64,000 nucleotides of DNA from Pagrus major (Eukaryota > Chordata > Actinopteri > Spariformes > Sparidae): contig NC_133237.1 in the NCBI RefSeq assembly GCF_040436345.1, positions 23,131,749 to 23,195,748 of the forward strand, written 5' to 3'. The notes under the pieces were generated by a model, which was not told the DNA's origin, searched no databases, and saw only the letters and a program-made list of their open reading frames with translations. The position numbers and the translations under genes are program-made. Shown one piece after another: positions 48,251-61,548 of the stretch. Position 1 is the first letter of the stretch. Each line of letters begins with the position of its first letter.

Positions 48251-48595
48251 GTGTAAAACTCTGCATTTGAATACCACACTAGCTCAGCTCCTGATGGGAT
48301 AGAGTCTGTGGCAGGACAGCAGGTTGTCGGCCGAGGGAGGAGACATCCCGGGATTCCTGCACTGAGCTCCAGTTAAACAACAAGTGGGAGGCGGCGTCAT
48401 TGGGATAGTTTGTAATTATTTGTCTCTTCCTCAGAGATCCTGAGGCAGATCCTCGGGAGAAGAAGAGGAGGTCGTCTAGCTGCTGACAGGACTTTTTCTG
48501 ATTCAGGTTTTTTGTTGAGCCACATTCTCTGCCTTCATCTTCACCTTAACAGACACCTTCCAGTCTTAAAGATGTGACTTTTCAAAATGCGTTAG

Positions 48596-48691
48596 TCTTT
48601 ATTTTACCTGTTTTACACTTTTGCTTCCTGGGAGCTGCAGCGACACTCTGGAACGGAACAAAGACATCCCCAACACTTTTCAGCTGCTACG
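48596..48691 (+). other. angptl6: Probable angptl6 5' non-coding exon (3' part)
   Basis: A strong donor (CTACG|GTAAGT) at 48691/48692 closes a likely first exon, joined to the acceptor at 50218, 26 bases before the ATG. The 5' end of the exon is not known. Confidence 0.45.
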
Positions 48692-49290
48692 GTAAGTTCC
48701 TGTCAGTATAATCCACTTTAATGTGGGCTGAAATGCACCGGTTAAGGAATCTGAGGTTGCACTTGAGCCGGTTAAAGACATGTTAATCAGCTCAGACTCT
48801 GTGGTTCCATTCAGAAAAAAAGATCTTTGTTTGAGGTGATGTGTCTCTATGCAGAGAGAGTTTAGTGTCAGATGTCAGTAATGACCTGTTTGTATTCATG
48901 TGTTTATGGTGTTGACTGTGGTTGTTGTGGTTGGATGTGGAGCTGACTCTTCTGTTGACACTGAGGTGGAGGTGTGTTGATTCTGGCTGGCTGATGTTGA
49001 CTGTTGTCCCTTCAGTGTTGACCTGCTAATAAATTCCAGCTGGGGGGAAAAGTGTGTACTTTGCAAAGAAACATCTGGTCCTGCGACAAACAGTTTCACT
49101 GAATACTAAGTTGAGTTTGGATCGATCCGTTCTAGTTTAGATGTCAGATTTATAGGCAAGGGGCTGATGTCACCGATCCATAGTCTTGTTGATTGATCGT
49201 CACTTTCCCACTTTAAAGGAGCTACCAGCAGTTTGCTCTCCTCCACCTGTTTAGAAATTAAGTCAACTTTTAAGCTACAGTTTTTGACTC

Positions 49291-49459
49291 CTTTATTTTG
49301 CACATTGCTGTGTGTTTACAGGTCTTGGGGAGTGCTGCTGCAGTGAAAAAACAAGTAGCATGAAGCCTTTTGTGGCTGCAGAGGAAGCTGCATGTAATCT
49401 GATAAATTGCCTCCAGTGATGACGCTCAGTGGCTAAGTTGAATTGTGGGTAATGTAAGG
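49291..49459. repeat. Left half of a TTAA-type palindromic MITE
   Basis: The run from GTGTGTTTACAGGTCTTGGG to GAATTGTGGGTAATGTA is homologous to the left half of the element at 35899-36319. It stops at the hAT-like MITE; a diverged right half (CTACATAACCAAGAATGCAA) resumes at 50035. Confidence 0.65.
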
Positions 49460-50033
49460 AGGGCTGCAACAAATGATTCCTTTCATTGTCGATTTATTGA
49501 GTGGTCTATAAAAATGTCAGAAAATGATGAAAAATGTCAATCAGTGTTTCCCAAAGTCCAAGATGACGTCCTCAAATGTCTCATTTCTTCCATGACCCAA
49601 AGATATTCAGGAATAATCAGAAAATATTCACATCAAGAAGCTGGTGTGGAAGAAATGAGACTTTTTATATATCTCTGTTCTGCTGTAACAAGTTTGATCA
49701 TTTGTTTTCAAACTGTCTATAATGAGTTGAATAGTGTTGGAGGAGTGGAATTCAGTTTTGGTTTGAATAATTTTTTAAGGAACAAAATGCAAATTTCTCA
49801 TTTAGCAGCTTCTTAAATGTGGATATGTTCTGGCGTCTTTCCTCCTCTCTGACAGTAAAGTAAATATCTTTGGATTGTGGACAGTTGACAACGTCATCTT
49901 GGACCTTTGGAAAACACTGATTTGACATTTTTGACAGTTTTCTGACATTTTATAGACCAAACAATTCATCAACCAATCCAGAAAATAATAAACACATTCA
50001 TCAAAAATGAAAATAATGGTTAGTTGCAGCCCT
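49460..50033. repeat. hAT-like MITE
   Basis: Inverted ends AGGGCTGCAACAAA and TAGTTGCAGCCCT, with the interior phrases ATGTCAGAAAATGATGAAAA and CAGTGTTTCCCAAAGTCCAA, identify a very common fish non-autonomous element. The short open frame inside (from 49445) is not a gene. Confidence 0.75.
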
Positions 50034-50244
50034 CCCTACATAACCAAGAATGCAACACCAACAAGAACAATGTAATAATAAACTGAGAAAAAAAAGTGGA
50101 TCGGTGCATCTCTAATACAAACCTTTTATCATTGCATTTCTGAATGATTCATGTTCAGTCAAAGATGACCAGGTGTTATAGCTGTGGTAATTCTCCTTGT
50201 TCTCTCCTCCTCTTCCAGGGTGACCTCAGAAGCTGAACACCTTC

Positions 50245-53200
50245 ATGGAGAAGACACTGACATTAGGTCTGACTCTTTTCTTGACTCTTTGTCTGGACGT
50301 AGCTGCAGCTGGAGGACGGAAGGATGGGGAGAACAGTCAGAAACGTTCATCACGATCTTCGGATACTAAAGGAGGCCGCTGCTCTTACACCTTCATTGTT
50401 CCGCAGCAAAAACTGACAGGAGCGCTGTGTTTGAACACGCAGCCTGCTGCCACCAACCACTCGGAGGTGGCAGCGCTGCGGGTGGAGCTCGTACGGCAGC
50501 AGGAACAGCTGGAGAAGCTCCGTGGCCAACTGGAGCAGGAGGGGTCCCTCGCCATGGAGGTCAGAGCCCTGCGCAAAGAGAGCAGCAGCATGAATTCTCG
50601 TATCGCCCAGCTCTACGCCCAGCTGCTGCATGAAGTCATACACAAGAAAGACCAGGCTGTGGAGCAGCGAAGGGTGGAGAACCTCCTGCTGAATGCCACG
50701 ACACAGGTGAGCAGAGAACCACAGTGCTTGTTGATGTGTAAATCTGTTGATGTTTAAAGCTTCATCTAATCCTCAACTGTGGTGGAACATCTCAGGCACT
50801 GCAGGTGTCCAGTAACTACAGGGAGCTGGAGAAGAAATATGGAGCCCTCACCTCCATGATGAGCTCCCAGAACCAGTTTATTGCTCGTCTGGAAAAGCAG
50901 TGCCAGTGCAGGGACTCCACCCAGTCCACCCTGGTAGGAAATAATCTGCAGTCTGCAAGTTGCAAATTTATGCAGAGTGATTTTTACACAGTAACTGAGA
51001 ATGATGTGTTGGTTTTGTGTTGGTCTGGACAGGTGACGACTGAACCTCCAAAGAGCCAGTCTAATGTGCATCCTAATTACAGCTCCGAAGCCAACGAAAT
51101 GACCAATGACGTTCAAAGGGACCAAAGTGCTCCATCACCACCACAGCAGCAAGAAAAAACAGCTCTTCCTCTCCCCACCACTACAGCCTACACCCCTACA
51201 GACCCTCCTTTCATTAGCTTCCCCGTCACAAAGACTCCAGGTACGTCAATGTCAAGCACATTCTCTAGTAAAAGTACTTGATTAGACCTAAAAGGACAGT
51301 TCAGCCCAAAATCACCAAATATATTATTCTTCTTACCTGTAGTGCTATTTCTTCATTTGAATTGTTTTGGTGTGAGTTATAATTTGATATAATGGACCAT
51401 TATAACATTGTGCGGCTCATAGAGTGAGACTTCTGCCTGCAAATCAGCTAACTTTTCGTTGATATCGGACCAAATGGCTCAAATGCTGATAATAGAGCGA
51501 GTCATTTCGCAGGGATTGTGATGCTCAAAAAAGAGATCTTGGTTTTTATAGCTGCTTTTTCACAATGTAAGCTTATGGGAAAGTTTTTATGGGCCCCTGT
51601 GCATCATGTGATGTTGTAATTACACAGTTCGGCCACAATGTCAAATTTAAATTTAAAGCCTGGCGCTCGTCCTCGGGGTTATGTTGTATGCATTTTAACT
51701 TAGAAACTACTTGTTTTCTAGCCAACTATACTGTATCACTATGCAGAAGGAAGTGTCAAACTGCTTACTGAAGAGAGACTATCGTTTATGAGCAGATCCG
51801 CACTTCCTCAGCATGGTGATACTGTATGGTTTGTGGGTGTGGTTCAGTCAAAAGAAAGTAGTTCCTTTAAGAAACTGCTCACATCAAGATCTGGGGATTT
51901 GAACACCATCTACAGCTCGACAGCCAATACCTCCAAAACTTTGTATCTCACACCAGAACAGTGTAGGTAGATAAATAGAGCTACAGGTGAGAAGAAATAT
52001 ACATATTTTTGATTTAGGGTCGAACTGTCCCTTTAAAGCTGTGTGTATAAGTATATCAGTCTTCTGTCCGAGTTATTTAGCTGCTTAGATAAGCAGAAGC
52101 TGAAAGAGTCAGTGACCTGCTGGTAGGAGGCCTATCTCTCTGGGAATGCCTAAACAATGTCAGACAGCTCGCAGCTCTTATCAGAACGGAGAGGATTTTA
52201 TAATGAAGACACACTCATGGGCACACAAATGAAACCCAGCATTTGTTGGAGCTTTAAATTACACTGTGACTGTTCGCTTGCACAACAGGAATGCTTGAAA
52301 TGACAAAGGAGAGGAGTCCTTTCAACATGTCAGCAGAACCAATAGTGACCACACCGTCTGAGTGACTCACCACTTCCTAAAAGGCCTGATGAAAGACCAT
52401 GCATTGCCAAACTGTCTTGTTCTTGAGTCAGGGAAGACCATTAAACATTATCACTTTGTTTAGGAGACTTCCTCCATGTGTGCATTTTCTCAGTGCAAAT
52501 ATGTTCGTCTTATCAGTGTGACATGAGACACTGAACATGTGTTGGGGAAAAATTCCTCAGCTCTAAATGGAGAAGCTGAAGTTGTTACGTATCTCTGATC
52601 TTTCTGACGGAAACAGAATTTCAAAAATTCTCTGCAACCAGCACTAGGTTTTTTAAAGCAACGAGTTTGACAAAAAAAATAAACCCTCAGAAGCCAATAA
52701 CCCATCTTTACTTTACTATGAAACTATGAAAGTGAAAAATTAGAGGTTGATAAAATTTATTCTGTCTCGATTCTGACTCGTTCTTGCTAATTGAGCATCT
52801 CAAAGCAATTTAACATCAGCAACAACAACTAATGAATACTAAATTTTTAAAACCTTAACCTTAAAAAGTAAAGAATTTCAAAATGTTATAATGCTAAATA
52901 GATTTGCATATTGCCTTTCTTATTATGGCTCCTCCACCCTCACTTGGTTGCATATACTTCTTTTCCATCTCAGGGCCGTGGCGGGACTGCCAGCATGTTC
53001 TGGAATCAGGTGAGACCACCAGCGGGATCTACCTGCTCCGCCCTCAGAATGCCAACCGCCTCCTGCAGGCCTGGTGTGAGCAGAGTCGGGCTCAGGGAGG
53101 CTGGACGGTCATCCAGAGGAGGCAGGATGGGTCGGTCAACTTCTTCAGGACTTGGGAGCAGTACAAGGTGAATCCACAAACCTGCGAGTCTCCAAAACAC

Positions 53201-55114
53201 ACTGGGGTTAACAAGGCCAAGAGTCTACAGCCATTCTAACAAGGTTTTGAGCTAAATCCTACCATCAGCGTGCTAACATGTGCACAATGACAATGCTAAC
53301 ATACTTATGTTTAGCAGGTATAATAATAATAATAATAATTTTTACTGTATATATGCGCATAGAGCATTATCTCGACAAAAACAGGACCAGTAATGCAGGG
53401 TGACAAGGAGTGGGGAGGTTAGCCTGCCACTTCCAGGTTTGTGAAATATTTTCTTAAATGACGTATGAACTGCTAACGTTATGCATGCGTTATGTTACAC
53501 AGTTAGCATGCTACCAATGTTAGCTAAATATGCTAAATATCAAACTCTTTACCACTAAAAATGTATAAATAGAGCTGTATTCATTCATGGACCAGTAAAC
53601 TTGTTTGTTTATGCTAACTTCCAGTGGTACGTTCTGTCCAAAATCACCAACAAAAGTTGTAATCGAGGCATAATCAGGACTAAAAAACCTGCAAGGAATG
53701 AATCAACTTCGGCTTGACTAAACAGAGCTATGTGGAACCAGATGTTCAACCATCTACATTTTCTGTATCCGTATTTGGGAGGGGCTTAATTCACAACTGG
53801 AAATGGGCAGGATTTACCGAAAATGTGTTAAATTTGGCGTAAAATGTCTATGGATCGATCATAAGTTGCTATATTTATTATTTGGTAGAAAATTATTTAC
53901 AGAACAGCCTCAGAATTGAGCTTCAGATCAATGTTTTTGATCACAAGAGCAAGAGAACCATTGACAAAGCAAGTTTTTTACATAACTGAATCATTAAACT
54001 TGACACATTTTATCCGGATTATAATGAATTATCGTCACTCATTACATGTTTCGATCAACCCTAATAAATGTGTTTTCGTGATTTCCTTCCATCCATCCAG
54101 TATTTGTTGAGTTGATTCTTATAGAGGCCAAATACGGAGAGGAGGAACCAGAGGATCACCAAAGTCGGTAGAATGCATCATCTGGAGAACGTTAATGTAT
54201 TTACAAATTACATGGCAATCCATCTAATAGTTAAAATATTTCAGTGTGGACCCAAGTGGTGGGCCAAACAACAGACTGACATTGTTCCATGATGATTGTT
54301 CCATGCAGCTATCATGGCTCAAAATAAAGGAATTCATCACAATGAACATTACAGAGTTACAGTTTAAGATTTAGGATTAAGTCTTTATCGTCAACATGGA
54401 AACAGCAAAGCATTTTCCTGAGCTACACTGTGCAGAATACACATAAAAATAGTCGAGTCACTAAGAATAAAATAGGCATTAAAAGCATTGTCAACAAAAA
54501 GTTCACACCATTTATCTGTAATTGTTAAAAAATGAATACTTTTCCTCAGATTAAACCAGTGTGTTTGTGTGTTGCAGCAAGGCTTTGGGAACCTAGATGG
54601 AGAGTACTGGCTCGGCCTGGAACACCTCTACTGGATGACTAAACAGGCCACGTATAAGCTACGGGTGGCTCTGGAGGACTGGCAGGGCCGGCAGGTGTTC
54701 GCTGAGTATGACAGCTTCTTCCTGGAACCGGAGAGCGACTGGTACCGACTGCGGTTGGGACAGTACCACGGCAACGCAGGAGACTCCCTGTCTTGGCACA
54801 ACAACAAGGCCTTCACCACTCTGGACCGAGACAAGGACAGCTACACAGGTCTGCTCTCCCTCTGTCACTGTTTGTCAGCTCTCTGTTTCACTTTCTCTGT
54901 TAATATCCCCTCTTCTGTTGTGTCAACAGGTAACTGTGCTCATTTCCAAAAAGGAGGCTGGTGGTACCACATGTGTGCCCACTCCAATCTGAACGGGGTG
55001 TGGTATCGGGGTGGACACTATCGTAGCCGCTACCAGGACGGGGTCTACTGGGCAGAGTTCCACGGAGGATCCTACTCCCTCAAACGAGTGACCATGATGA
55101 TCAAACCCACATAA
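50245..55114 (+). CDS. angptl6: Angiopoietin-like 6
   Basis: A secreted angiopoietin-like factor; mammalian ANGPTL6 acts in angiogenesis and energy metabolism. Six coding exons: 50245-50706, 50796-50933, 51033-51240, 52974-53167, 54578-54848 and 54930-55114. Phases agree: 1458 nt, 485 aa (human 470). A signal peptide covers about residues 1-22 (LTLGLTLFLTLCLDVAAA). A coiled-coil region (about 75-200) includes RVELVRQQEQLEKLRGQLEQ, then a Pro/Thr-rich linker (exon 3 of coding, about 201-269), then a C-terminal fibrinogen-like domain (271-485) with GGWTVIQRRQDGSVNFFRTW, FGNLDGEYWLGLEHLY, the calcium-site-like DRDKDSYTGNCA and the MMIKP end. The coding start follows a consensus acceptor in the 5' UTR. 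It stands next to ppan, in the opposite direction to it, as in mammals. Confidence 0.95.
51289..52036. repeat. TTAA-type MITE in an angptl6 intron
   Basis: The left end AAAAGGACAGTTCAGCCCAA and right end GGTCGAACTGTCCCTTTAA are inverted copies. It is the same family as 5373-5854 (shared TTGTTTTGGTGTGAGTT, AGAAGAAATA-type interior). It has no transposase. Confidence 0.75.
53168..54577 (+). other. angptl6: angptl6 intron 4 (of the coding part)
   Basis: A 1.4-kb intron within the fibrinogen-like domain, with an (ATA)n tract at 53321-53338 and no other feature recognised. Confidence 0.6.
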
Positions 55115-55356
55115 CACAGTTGCATTATGGACATAAGTGAGAAATGTAAAGATGAACTAAGGTAGACATATGTCGAGGGCCTTATATAATATGTTAACCT
55201 CGTACAGTGTTGAGCCAGTTACATAAAAAATGTCACCACATGTTGATTAGAGGCCTGTCAATGACTTGTTAGTGAATCATTAAATAGAGTTGTCTTTCCT
55301 CTGTGATGCAATTTCCTGACAAAATTTGATATTTTCCAATTTGCAATGTACTTTTC

Positions 55357-55362
55357 AATAAA
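55357..55362 (+). other. angptl6 polyadenylation signal
   Basis: AATAAA 243 bases after the angptl6 stop, followed by a TG-rich stretch. Confidence 0.75.
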
Positions 55363-55733
55363 ATTATGCCACAATAGCTCCTGTATGACATTTTTAAAAT
55401 ACTGGAGAAACAATACTATGAAAGGTTGCACAAAATATGGGAGGGGATGAACATTTCATCTACAGTTACTCCACAGAGAAACTGACTGTGGTTGTGGTGT
55501 CATATTTCCGTTCTACAGGCAGTTTCCTGTGCACCGGGGCGTTGAGTTTTCCGTTGTGTACTTTACTTTTTTTCTCCTTCAGCTCTTGTAACTGTCAACA
55601 GCAGGGCATCATCATCAGGGCTCTGAGCCTGGACTCATCTTATTCAGGTACTGAAGCTGGACATCCGCTGGACAATCCTGAAACACACCTCATCTCCTCC
55701 ATCCACCTCCCTCCTCCCGCATGCTGATCGAGC

Positions 55734-58700
55734 ATGCTGCCTCTCAGGATGTTGGGCCTTCTCATGCTCATGATTTTACTGTGTGGTGAGTGATGATGAT
55801 GCTATACAGTAGCTGTATGTGGGTCTTAAATGTTACGCATTACTTTATGACGCAGCCAGTGATTAAACATTAAAATACTGGCTCAATTAGTTGCTTGACT
55901 CCAATTTAAGTAGCTGTAGTGTACTAGATCGTTGTTTCTGTTTTAAACTAACTGATTTGTTTTTAGTAATAAAGATAGAGAAAGACAAGAAAGATGTAAA
56001 TTATCATGTATGTAGCCTCTGACTCTAACAGGATAAAGTGAAACAGTCAATTCTTTAAATGTGAATAAGACTTGAATAGATTTTGTGGGAGCGGTCGGTG
56101 TTAGAAATTTCTTTCCGCCCTGCTATCTGTGACAGATGTGTAAACCGCGCTAACAGCATCAAGTGGGTTTGTGCAGAGTGGGCAGAGTGGGTGTGGTGGA
56201 TGCAGTCCATGATTTAAGATAAAAGTATTAATCACCTATACTAACATATCATAACATGGTTTAGGTAGAAAACAGATTAGATGATATAATTAGGGTTACA
56301 TAATCAGATTACAAAAAAGACTATAATCAACCCAAATTACACACATTTGTAAAAGTGTGTAATTAGATTATAGTTACATTGTCAAGGTACTTGATCTGAT
56401 GTTTATGTTTTCAAAAAATGGCATATATCATTATAACCATCGTTCTATTAAACCATGCATAGTGCGCCGTGACATATTGTGACACACAAGGTCTCTTAGA
56501 CAACAGCAAAGTCCTCCATGTAGCCTTTGATTACAAAACTGCTGCAACAACAACTAACACAAAAGAAACAGCATCCCACAGGTTGTAGATTACACACAGT
56601 ACAACTGTAGTTTGTGCATAAGGGTAGTTTTATTAGACCAACTGTAAATGTTGAATATGCATTTTATTTGCATTGAAAATGTTCTGAGACAAAATATTAG
56701 AACAGAAAACAGAATTATTTGCAGAGCTCAAATTGTTGTGTCCATATTCAGTGCAATATTTTTTTGTTTTTGAAGTAATCCAAAAGAATTCAGATTAGAT
56801 TAGTTAGTTTTTTTGTAATTCAATATTACGTTACTAATTACAAAAATTGCCATGTGAATTTGGTATATATATAAAAGGTTCAGTACACTTGTAATTTTTG
56901 AGATCCTAAAATGAGTTGTCTATTAGATTAATAAAAGAAATGTAAAAATGCTGATATTATCTGATGCAATAAGTGGCCAGGCTGATAATCAGGCAATTCA
57001 TAGTATACAGTATGTACTGTACATACTTGTAAATATATATATATAATTAACTTTTACTTGTATTTTTGATACTTTAGTACAATTGATATCATATATCTTA
57101 AGACTTGCATGATGTACTATTCATATGGGTGACTTTCACTTTTGCCAAAGTAATATTTTAACACAATATCTTTACTCAAGTATGACTTTAGGGTTCTTTT
57201 TTTAAAACTATAACTGCCATGCATTAAATATCTGCGTCAAGAGAGTGCAGTAACGTTCACTCCAACTCCAACAATTAAAAATAAAATGTGTTTATCAACA
57301 GATGCAGACGGTTCGTGCCCCAATGACATCAACCCTGTCAACCTGCATCCTCCTGAGGTTATAGGAGAATATAATGGCACAGTCTTTTTAAACTGCTCAA
57401 GTTCAGAAGAGTATCATGACGGGTTGTACTTGGAACTTGGAAACACAACCCACCATGTTGGCGATGATAAGGGTTTTGTCTCTGGGTTATTGTCACTGTC
57501 AGACTGGAATGCAACGGCTAAGTGCAGAGTAAAGCTGAATAAGACTCTGGAATGCAGCAAAGACTTTGGAATCACCATATACAGTAAGTGTATCTTCAGA
57601 TTAATAAAATGTCATGTAACAAAACACCTTAAACAAAACAAAGGCCATCATCTAATTTAGCTTTTTACCACATCAAAAGCAAAGTAAATATGGGAGATAT
57701 GAAAGTGTAAAACAGCCTTGTTTGGAAATGAAATGGACTCAGGTCAGACATGTGGACTTGAGTCACTGATGTTTGTTTTGATGACTTGACAGAAAATGAA
57801 TGACTTGAGACTGGACTTGGACTTGGAAGTTAAAGACTTGAGACTCGACTTGTGAGGACCATGATGACTCAAATAACTTATGTGTTTATTTTAGTTCTTG
57901 TAGCTTGTTTGTCAGTATACACTCTTTAAAAGTGATTGGGAGGGAATCATTTTTATTGAGAAGAAAACAAGAGAGCTTGAGCTTCTGGCTCCTTACATTT
58001 ATTTTCTTAATCTCAATAAAAAAAATTTAATTTCTTTGTCATACTTTTTGAACAGGTTAAATAAACTTGATGATAATATCATTATTTGACAAGTACCAAT
58101 ACCTTACATTTCTCTTTACAATAGACTGGATACTGCAGGTATGACTGAAGTTTCTTCGGTGTGGAAAACGGGACTTGATTTGCCCAAAAAATAATATTTG
58201 GGACTGACTTGAGTCACATGTCTGGCTTTGGTATTTAGCAAAATTTTAAAGCAAAAAAAAAAAATTAATTAAATTAAAAAAAATAAAGCAAAAAATACTA
58301 CATTTGTTTATGCATATATTTATTTATTTATTTATTTATTTTTTTACAATTGTTACAGTTTTAGGAATATCATTACATTTGTTTTTATCCCCTACTATTT
58401 ATATTCCCCTGCTTTATTCACAGAGACTCCAGATAGAGTGTCACTCTCTGTCGTGGGTGATGGCCCGATGGTGGAGGGCACAAAGCGCCTGCTGGGTTGT
58501 GACATCATCAATGTGGCTCACGTGCAGAACCTCACAGTGATTTGGTACCGAGACAATGAAACAATTCACACAGAAACGTTTACGGAAACCAGTGTGACCC
58601 CGATCAATGTGACATCTATTTTCACAATCAATGTTAAGAGACATCACAACGGAGCAGTTTTCAGATGCAAGGCTGAGCTGCATCTTGGACCAGAAGTCCC

Positions 58701-61503
58701 ACAGCAAGTCTATGAGTCACCACCATATCCTGCTGAAGTTCACTGTGAGTTTTTCCACTCATCTATTATTGCTCTATTATTTAAGTTGCTAAAAACCCCA
58801 GCACTAGTATAAATGTCTGATTAATGTATGGAATGTGAGTGCAGACTTGCTTGAGTTTATATTTCATTATGATATAATAAGTTTTATTGTTTAGAATTAC
58901 AAAAATATTTTTGTATGTTTCTTTGTTGAAAGTGAATATGAAGGTTATGTATAGTTGTACTTTTTCAGATCCTAAAACAAGATCTCAAGAGAATATCCCA
59001 CCACATTTAACGTACTACAAGGAACTTTTAGCTGGTTATGAAACAGTCTCAGTTTAATAATTCTGCCTTTATATGAATTACATAAGCTAATGAGACAATT
59101 AGTGAGAAGCTTGGCTATTTCTCAACAGTTATTAAAGTTTCTCTTTATGCCTGACACCGAGTCGGATTGAAACTTATGCAGGTTAGATAAGTCATAAGAT
59201 TAAAACTATTTTTAATGGCGTAGTGCCCAGGATGAATTGAGGGGTCTCACAGCCTTAGGAAAGAAGCTGCTCTATAGTCTGGTGGTACAGCACTGATACA
59301 AAGTTTACTTTGCTTCAACCTCATCATCTTTTGTCCAAAGGGGCCCCGAAGAATCAACTAAAAGTCAAAGTTCCATGTAGTAGCTTTAAATGAAGAATAT
59401 TGATGATAATTTGTAGTACAGCAAAATTATATTTATTTTACTGAAGACATGACAGCATACCATGAACTACAAATCAGGCTTACACAGTTGAAACTAAGTG
59501 ACATGCCTTAATAATCTGAGTCACCAGAGTGCAGTAAAGTCTATAACCTCTATATAAAAACCCCATATTTGCCTCATCAGATGCTCCTGAGTTCGTCTTC
59601 AAACCAGCTTATGCCCTAGTGGAAGAGGGTGGAAATGTCACCCTGACCTGTGAAGCTAGGGGGAACCCTCCTCCTGTCTTTACCTGGACCAGTAATGGGG
59701 TGAATATCATGGCAAGCACGAGAGATCTGACCATCACTCAAGTAACAATCAGCACAACCTACAGATGCACAGCTGCCAATCACTTGGGAAAAAAAACTAA
59801 GCAAATCTACGTTCGTGTGATACCGAGGATAAACCCACCCACGAATAAACCTGAGGCACCAGCAGAAAGAGGTATAAATCCTTTACATGAGTTTACAGAA
59901 AACAGAATTATTTGCAGAGCTCAAACTGTTGTGTCCATATTCAGCGCAATATTTTTTTGTTTTTGAAGTAATCCAAAAGAATTTAGATTAGATTAGTTAG
60001 TTGTTTTTTTTAATTCAATGGATTACGTTACTAATTACAAAAATTGCCATGTGAATTTTGTATATATAAAAGGTTCAGTACACTTGTAATTTTTGAGATC
60101 CTAAAATGAGTTGTCTATTAGATTAATAAAAGAAATATAAAAATGCTGATTATCTGATCCAGAGCTGATCCAATAAGTGGCCAGGCTGATAATCAGGCAA
60201 TTCATAGTATACAGTATGTACTGTATATACGTGTAAATATATATATAATTAACTTTTACTTGTATTTTTGATACTTAAGTACAATTGATATCATATATCT
60301 TAAGACTTGTACTGATGTACTATTCATATGGGTGACTTCCACTTTTGCCAAAGTAATATTTTAACACAATATCTTTACTCAAGTATGACTTTAGGGTTCT
60401 TTTTTTAAAACTATAATTGCCATGCATTAAATATCTGCGTCAAGAGAGAGTGCAGTAACGTTCACTCCAACTCCAACAATTAAAAATAAAATGTGTTTAT
60501 CAACAGATGCAGACGCTTCGTGCCCCGATGACATCAACCCTGTCACCCTGCATCCTCCTGAGGTTATTGGAGAATATAATGGCACAGTCTTTTTAAACTG
60601 CTCAAGTTCAGAAGAGCATCATGACAGGTTGTACTTGGAACTTGGAAACACAATCCACCATGTTGGCGATAATGAGAGTTTTGTCTCTGGGTTATTGTCA
60701 CTGTCAGACTGGAATGTAACGGCTAAGTGCAGAGTAAAGCTGAATGAGACTCTGGAATGCAGCAAAGACTTTGGAATCACCATATACAGTAAGTGTATCT
60801 TCAGATTAATAAAATGTCATGTAACAAAACACCTTAAACAAAACAAAGTCCATCATCTAATTTAGCTTTTTGCCACATCAAAAGCAAAGTAAATATGGGA
60901 GATATGAAAGTATAAAACAGCCTTGTTTGGAAATGAAATGGACTCAGGTCAGACATGTGGACTTGAGTCACTGATGTTTGTTTTGATGACTTGACAGAAA
61001 ATGAATGACTTGAGACTCGACTTGGACTTGGAAGTTAAAGACTTGAGACTCAACTTGTGAGGACCATGATGACTCAAATAACTTCTGTGTTTATTTTAGT
61101 TCTTGTAGCTTGTTTGTCAGTATACACTCTTTAAAAGTGATTGGAAGGGAATAGTTTTTATTGAGAAGAAAACAAGAGAGCTTGAGCTTCTGGCTCCTTA
61201 CATTTATTTTCCTAATCTCAATAAAAAAAAATTTAATTTCTTTGTCATACTTTTTGAACAGGTTAAATACATTTGACAATAATATCGTTATTTGACAAGT
61301 ACCAATACCTTACCTTTCTCTTTACAATAGACTGGATACTGCAGGTATGACTGAAGTTTCTTCGGTGTGGAAAACGGGACTTGTTTGCCCAAAAAATAAT
61401 ATTTGGGACTGACTTGAGTCACATGTCTGGCTTTGGTATTTGGCAAAATTTTAAAGCAAAAAATAAATAAATAAATAAATAAAGCAAAAAAATACTACAT
61501 TTG

Positions 61504-61548
<45 letters not shown>

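Larger units (their letters stand above)
44567..48590. other. Divergent intergenic region ppan / angptl6
   Basis: Four kilobases separate the two divergent genes. No exon or RNA gene is recognised. It holds two CTCF-like motifs (45144 and 45335) and dispersed repeat pieces towards angptl6. The ppan promoter must lie close to 44570-44820, which is moderately CpG-rich. Confidence 0.5.

Noticed and set aside
49445-49816. 123-codon open frame before angptl6
   Set aside because: It lies inside a hAT-like MITE and a palindromic MITE; no host-gene features.
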